Assembly (NCBI GenBank): GCA_963933885.1
Contig: CAWVWF010000063.1
Location: forward strand, 1-16,595
Length of the DNA stretch: 16,595 bases
Source: CAWVWF01 sp963933885
GTDB taxonomy: Bacteria > Bacteroidota > Bacteroidia > Flavobacteriales_C > GCA-002722245
Reading direction: 5' to 3'
Below, piece after piece: positions 14,209 to 16,595 of this stretch. A model generated the notes under the pieces. It was not told where the DNA came from, did no database searches, and worked only from the letters and a program-made list of their open reading frames with translations. Both the position numbers and the translations under genes were made by a program. Within the stretch, counting starts at the first letter, position 1, and every line of letters starts with the position of its first letter.

Positions 14209-15297
14209 ATGATTAACGTCACCAAACCTTTTCTCCCGCCAATCGAGGAGTTTGAAAAATATTTAAAACAAATATGGGACAACAATTGGATAACGAATAA
14301 TGGCCCATTTCATCAAGAACTAGAGCAAAAACTATGTGATTACCTTAAAGTAAAACACATTTCTTTATTTAACAACGGAACAATTGCTCTAATAACAGCT
14401 CTACAGGCATTGGGTATAAAAGGAGAAGTAATTACTACACCTTTTACTTTCGTTGCCACATCAAATTCTCTTTTATGGAATAATTGCACACCTGTGTTTG
14501 TAGACGTAGACAACAAAACTGGAAATATTGATCCTAAGAAAATAGAAGCTAAAATTTCAAAAACGACATCTGCAATACTTGCTGTTCATGTTTACGGTAA
14601 CCCTTGTGACGATCAAGCTATTCAAAAAATTGCTACTAAACATAATTTAAATGTTATATATGATGCAGCACATGCATTCGGAGTGGAAAAATTAGGCGAA
14701 AGCATATTAAATTATGGTGACTTGTCTATCTTAAGTTTTCACGCCACAAAAGTGTTCAACACCATTGAAGGCGGAGCTATTGTTTCTCATAGTTTAGAAA
14801 TGAAACAAAAAATTGATCGGTTAAAGAATTTTGGCTTTATTGATGAAACAACCTTACTAGAGCCAGGGATAAATGGCAAAATGAATGAGCTCCAAGCTTC
14901 GATGGGATTAATTCAACTGAAATACATTGACGAATTAATTCAGAAGAGGAAAGACATCGCATTATATTACCAGAGTAAACTTGAAAAAACTACAGGTATA
15001 AGATATTTGGATATAGATAAAAACTTAGCATGGAATTATAGCTATTTCCCTATTTTTATTGATGAGTCATTTAAAATTTCACGTGATAATTTATATGAAG
15101 TTTTTAAAAAAAATAACATTAATGTAAGAAGATACTTTTATCCACTATTAACTTCAATGCCTTCGTTTAATAAAAACAACAATCAAGGCGAATTAAATAA
15201 TGCAGAAGTAATAAGCTCACAAGTGATATGCCTACCTATATATCCTGACTTAACAATCACTGAGCAAGATGAAATTTTATCCATAATAAATGGATAG
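14209..15297 (+). CDS. DegT/DnrJ/EryC1 sugar aminotransferase, VioA-like
   Basis: PLP-dependent aminotransferase of 362 residues acting on a nucleotide 4-keto-6-deoxy sugar. Motifs: WITNNGPFHQELEQKL (27-42), NNGTIAL (55-61), VITTPFTFVATSNSLLW (74-90), VHVYGNPCD (126-134), YDAAHAFG (151-158) and the Schiff-base Lys181 in SFHATKVFNTIEGGA. The ITNNGP, TTPFTFVAT and SFHATK combination resembles VioA, which makes dTDP-4-amino-4,6-dideoxy-D-glucose, more than WecE or PglE, but this is by eye. It is clearly a different subgroup from the WecE-type enzyme at 10200-11342. The divergent PglD-like gene could acetylate its product. The second MBOAT gene follows after 30 bases, so the two probably share a transcript. 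Confidence 0.87.
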   Translation: MINVTKPFLPPIEEFEKYLKQIWDNNWITNNGPFHQELEQKLCDYLKVKHISLFNNGTIALITALQALGIKGEVITTPFTFVATSNSLLWNNCTPVFVDVDNKTGNIDPKKIEAKISKTTSAILAVHVYGNPCDDQAIQKIATKHNLNVIYDAAHAFGVEKLGESILNYGDLSILSFHATKVFNTIEGGAIVSHSLEMKQKIDRLKNFGFIDETTLLEPGINGKMNELQASMGLIQLKYIDELIQKRKDIALYYQSKLEKTTGIRYLDIDKNLAWNYSYFPIFIDESFKISRDNLYEVFKKNNINVRRYFYPLLTSMPSFNKNNNQGELNNAEVISSQVICLPIYPDLTITEQDEILSIING

Positions 15298-15327
15298 TCA
15301 CTTTTACTAAACAAGGTAATTTTATAA

Positions 15328-16595
15328 ATGTTTTTCAACTCATTAGATTTTGCGATATTTTTACCAATATTTTTCATTCTCTATTGGTTTGTTACTAATA
15401 AGAATTTAAAATCTCAAAATTCTTTAATAGTTATCGCTAGCTATATCTTTTATGAATGGTGGGATTGGAGGTTCTTATCATTAATTTTATTTAGCACTCT
15501 GGTTGATTATTTTGTTGGTATTTCTTTACTAAATGAAACTAAAACCTCTAAAAGAAAAATATTACTTTGGATAAGTATAATTATCAACCTAGGCTTTTTA
15601 TCATATTTTAAATATTATAATTTCTTTCTTGATAATTTTATTTCTGCATTTTCATTTTTCGGGTCAGAAATCAGTCCCAACACACTTAACATTATACTTC
15701 CAGTGGGAATTAGTTTTTACACATTCCAAACCCTTATCTACACTATTGATGTATATAAAAAGAAACTTGAGCTAACAAAGGATTTTATAGCGTTCTCTGC
15801 ATTTGTATGCTTCTTTCCACAATTAGTTGCAGGCCCAATTGAAAGAGCTAACAACTTATTACCTCAGTTTTATAAAAAAAGAAACTTTAATTATCTTAAC
15901 GCAGTTGATGGGTTAAGGCAGATTTTCGGGGCTTATTTAAGAAAGTCGTTATCGCTGATAACTGTGCAGAAATTGCAAACAAAATATTCAATAACTCAGG
16001 AGATTATTCTGGAAGCACATTAATTTTAGGGGCTATATTCTTTTCTTTTCAAATTTATGGAGATTTTTCTGGATACTCTGATATTGCTATTGGAACATCC
16101 AGACTCTTTGGCTTTAACTTAAAACAAAATTTTGCATTTCCATACTTCTCAAGAGATATTTCCGAATTTTGGAGAAGATGGCATATTTCACTATCAACTT
16201 GGTTTCGCGACTACGTATATATTCCTTTAGGTGGAAGCCGTGGAGGAAAATGGTTTCAGATTAGGAATACATTTATCATATTTATACTTAATGGTTTTTG
16301 GCATGGAGCTAATTGGACCTTTGTTATCTGGGGAGTTCTTAATGCATTTTATTTCTTACCACTTCTCTTACTTGGAAAAAACAGAAATAACCTTAACGGA
16401 GTTGCTGAAAACAGGCTATTACCAACAATTAAAGAGCTTTTTCAGATAATAATCACTTATAGTTTGATTTCTACCGTTATAATACTTGCTGTATTTCATT
16501 TATCATTTTTGCTAGCCGAATTATTGGGATCGATGACATCTGGGTTTATTACTAGTTTGTTTCCTGGTGATGTTCCTGTGCTATTCGATTTGCCA
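15328..16595 (+). pseudogene. MBOAT family O-acyltransferase, frameshifted, 3' end outside window
   Basis: AlgI-type membrane O-acyltransferase interrupted by one frameshift. The first frame (from the ATG at 15328) gives a normal start, MFFNSLDFAIFLPIFFILYW, plus LPVGISFYTFQ (124-134) and FFPQLVAGPIERA (162-174), up to LRQIF at 15927. Beyond it that frame turns to nonsense and stops at 16023, while the third frame, from 15930 on, continues the family without a break to the window end: GLFKKVVIADN, YGDFSGYSDIAIG, EFWRRWHISLSTWFRDYVYI, and NGFWHGANW with the invariant catalytic His codon at 16302-16304. One base is missing between about 15927 and 15931, at TTCGGGGC. It may be a real inactivating or switching mutation or a sequence error. 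Family certain; functional state unknown. Confidence 0.8.

Noticed and set aside
15183..15377. Minus-strand reading frame of 64 codons at the VioA-like/MBOAT junction
   Set aside because: Opposite two well-supported coding ends; no motif.
16231..16449. Plus-strand reading frame of 72 codons inside the second MBOAT gene
   Set aside because: Out of frame with the catalytic WHGANW-bearing frame, which is clearly the real one.
1..16595. The two MBOAT fragments at the window edges being one gene of a circular molecule
   Set aside because: Both fragments cover the same family region just before and at the C-terminal motif, with different residues, so they are two genes.

Overview
The window is AT-rich, with no clear Shine-Dalgarno sequences ahead of its genes and several TAnnTTTG boxes, the -7 element typical of Bacteroidota. 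The gene families fit this: menaquinone genes, a free-standing three-PASTA membrane protein next to an RluA-type pseudouridine synthase and Ddl, MBOAT/SGNH acyl-transfer pairs, and lipoproteins. I infer a flavobacterium-like member of Bacteroidota. No RNA genes, CRISPR arrays or insertion sequences were seen.

Layout, left to right. (1) 1-1328, plus strand: the end of an MBOAT O-acyltransferase overlapping an SGNH-like partner, an envelope-polysaccharide acylation pair. (2) 1396-4180, plus: menB-menA-menC, a tightly packed menaquinone operon in which menA uses a TTG start touching the menB stop. (3) 4239-8090, plus: a four-gene unit of a lipoprotein with a CotH-like region and a beta-helix, a VTC-type polyphosphate polymerase domain protein, a DUF4956 membrane protein, and a lipoprotein inorganic pyrophosphatase. 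This looks like an envelope-linked phosphate or polyphosphate system and is the most interesting part of the window. (4) 8091-8348: a gene-free convergent gap with several hairpins. (5) 8349-11342, minus: a WecE-type sugar aminotransferase, a three-PASTA membrane protein and an RluA/RluD-family pseudouridine synthase, with ddl (11425-12381, plus) divergent from them. (6) 12382-14008, minus: a conserved protein of unknown function, possibly GT-D-like, with a (TAA)7 repeat ahead of its start, and a PglD/NeuD-type sugar acetyltransferase. (7) 14209-16595, plus: a VioA-like sugar aminotransferase followed by a second MBOAT gene that carries a single-base frameshift and runs off the window.

The two aminotransferases, the PglD-like acetyltransferase, the MBOAT genes and the unknown protein together suggest synthesis and acylation of a surface glycan carrying 4-amino-4,6-dideoxy sugars. 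Ddl and the PASTA protein link the middle of the window to the cell wall. The men genes are housekeeping. All functional calls rest on motif reading by eye; no database search was possible.
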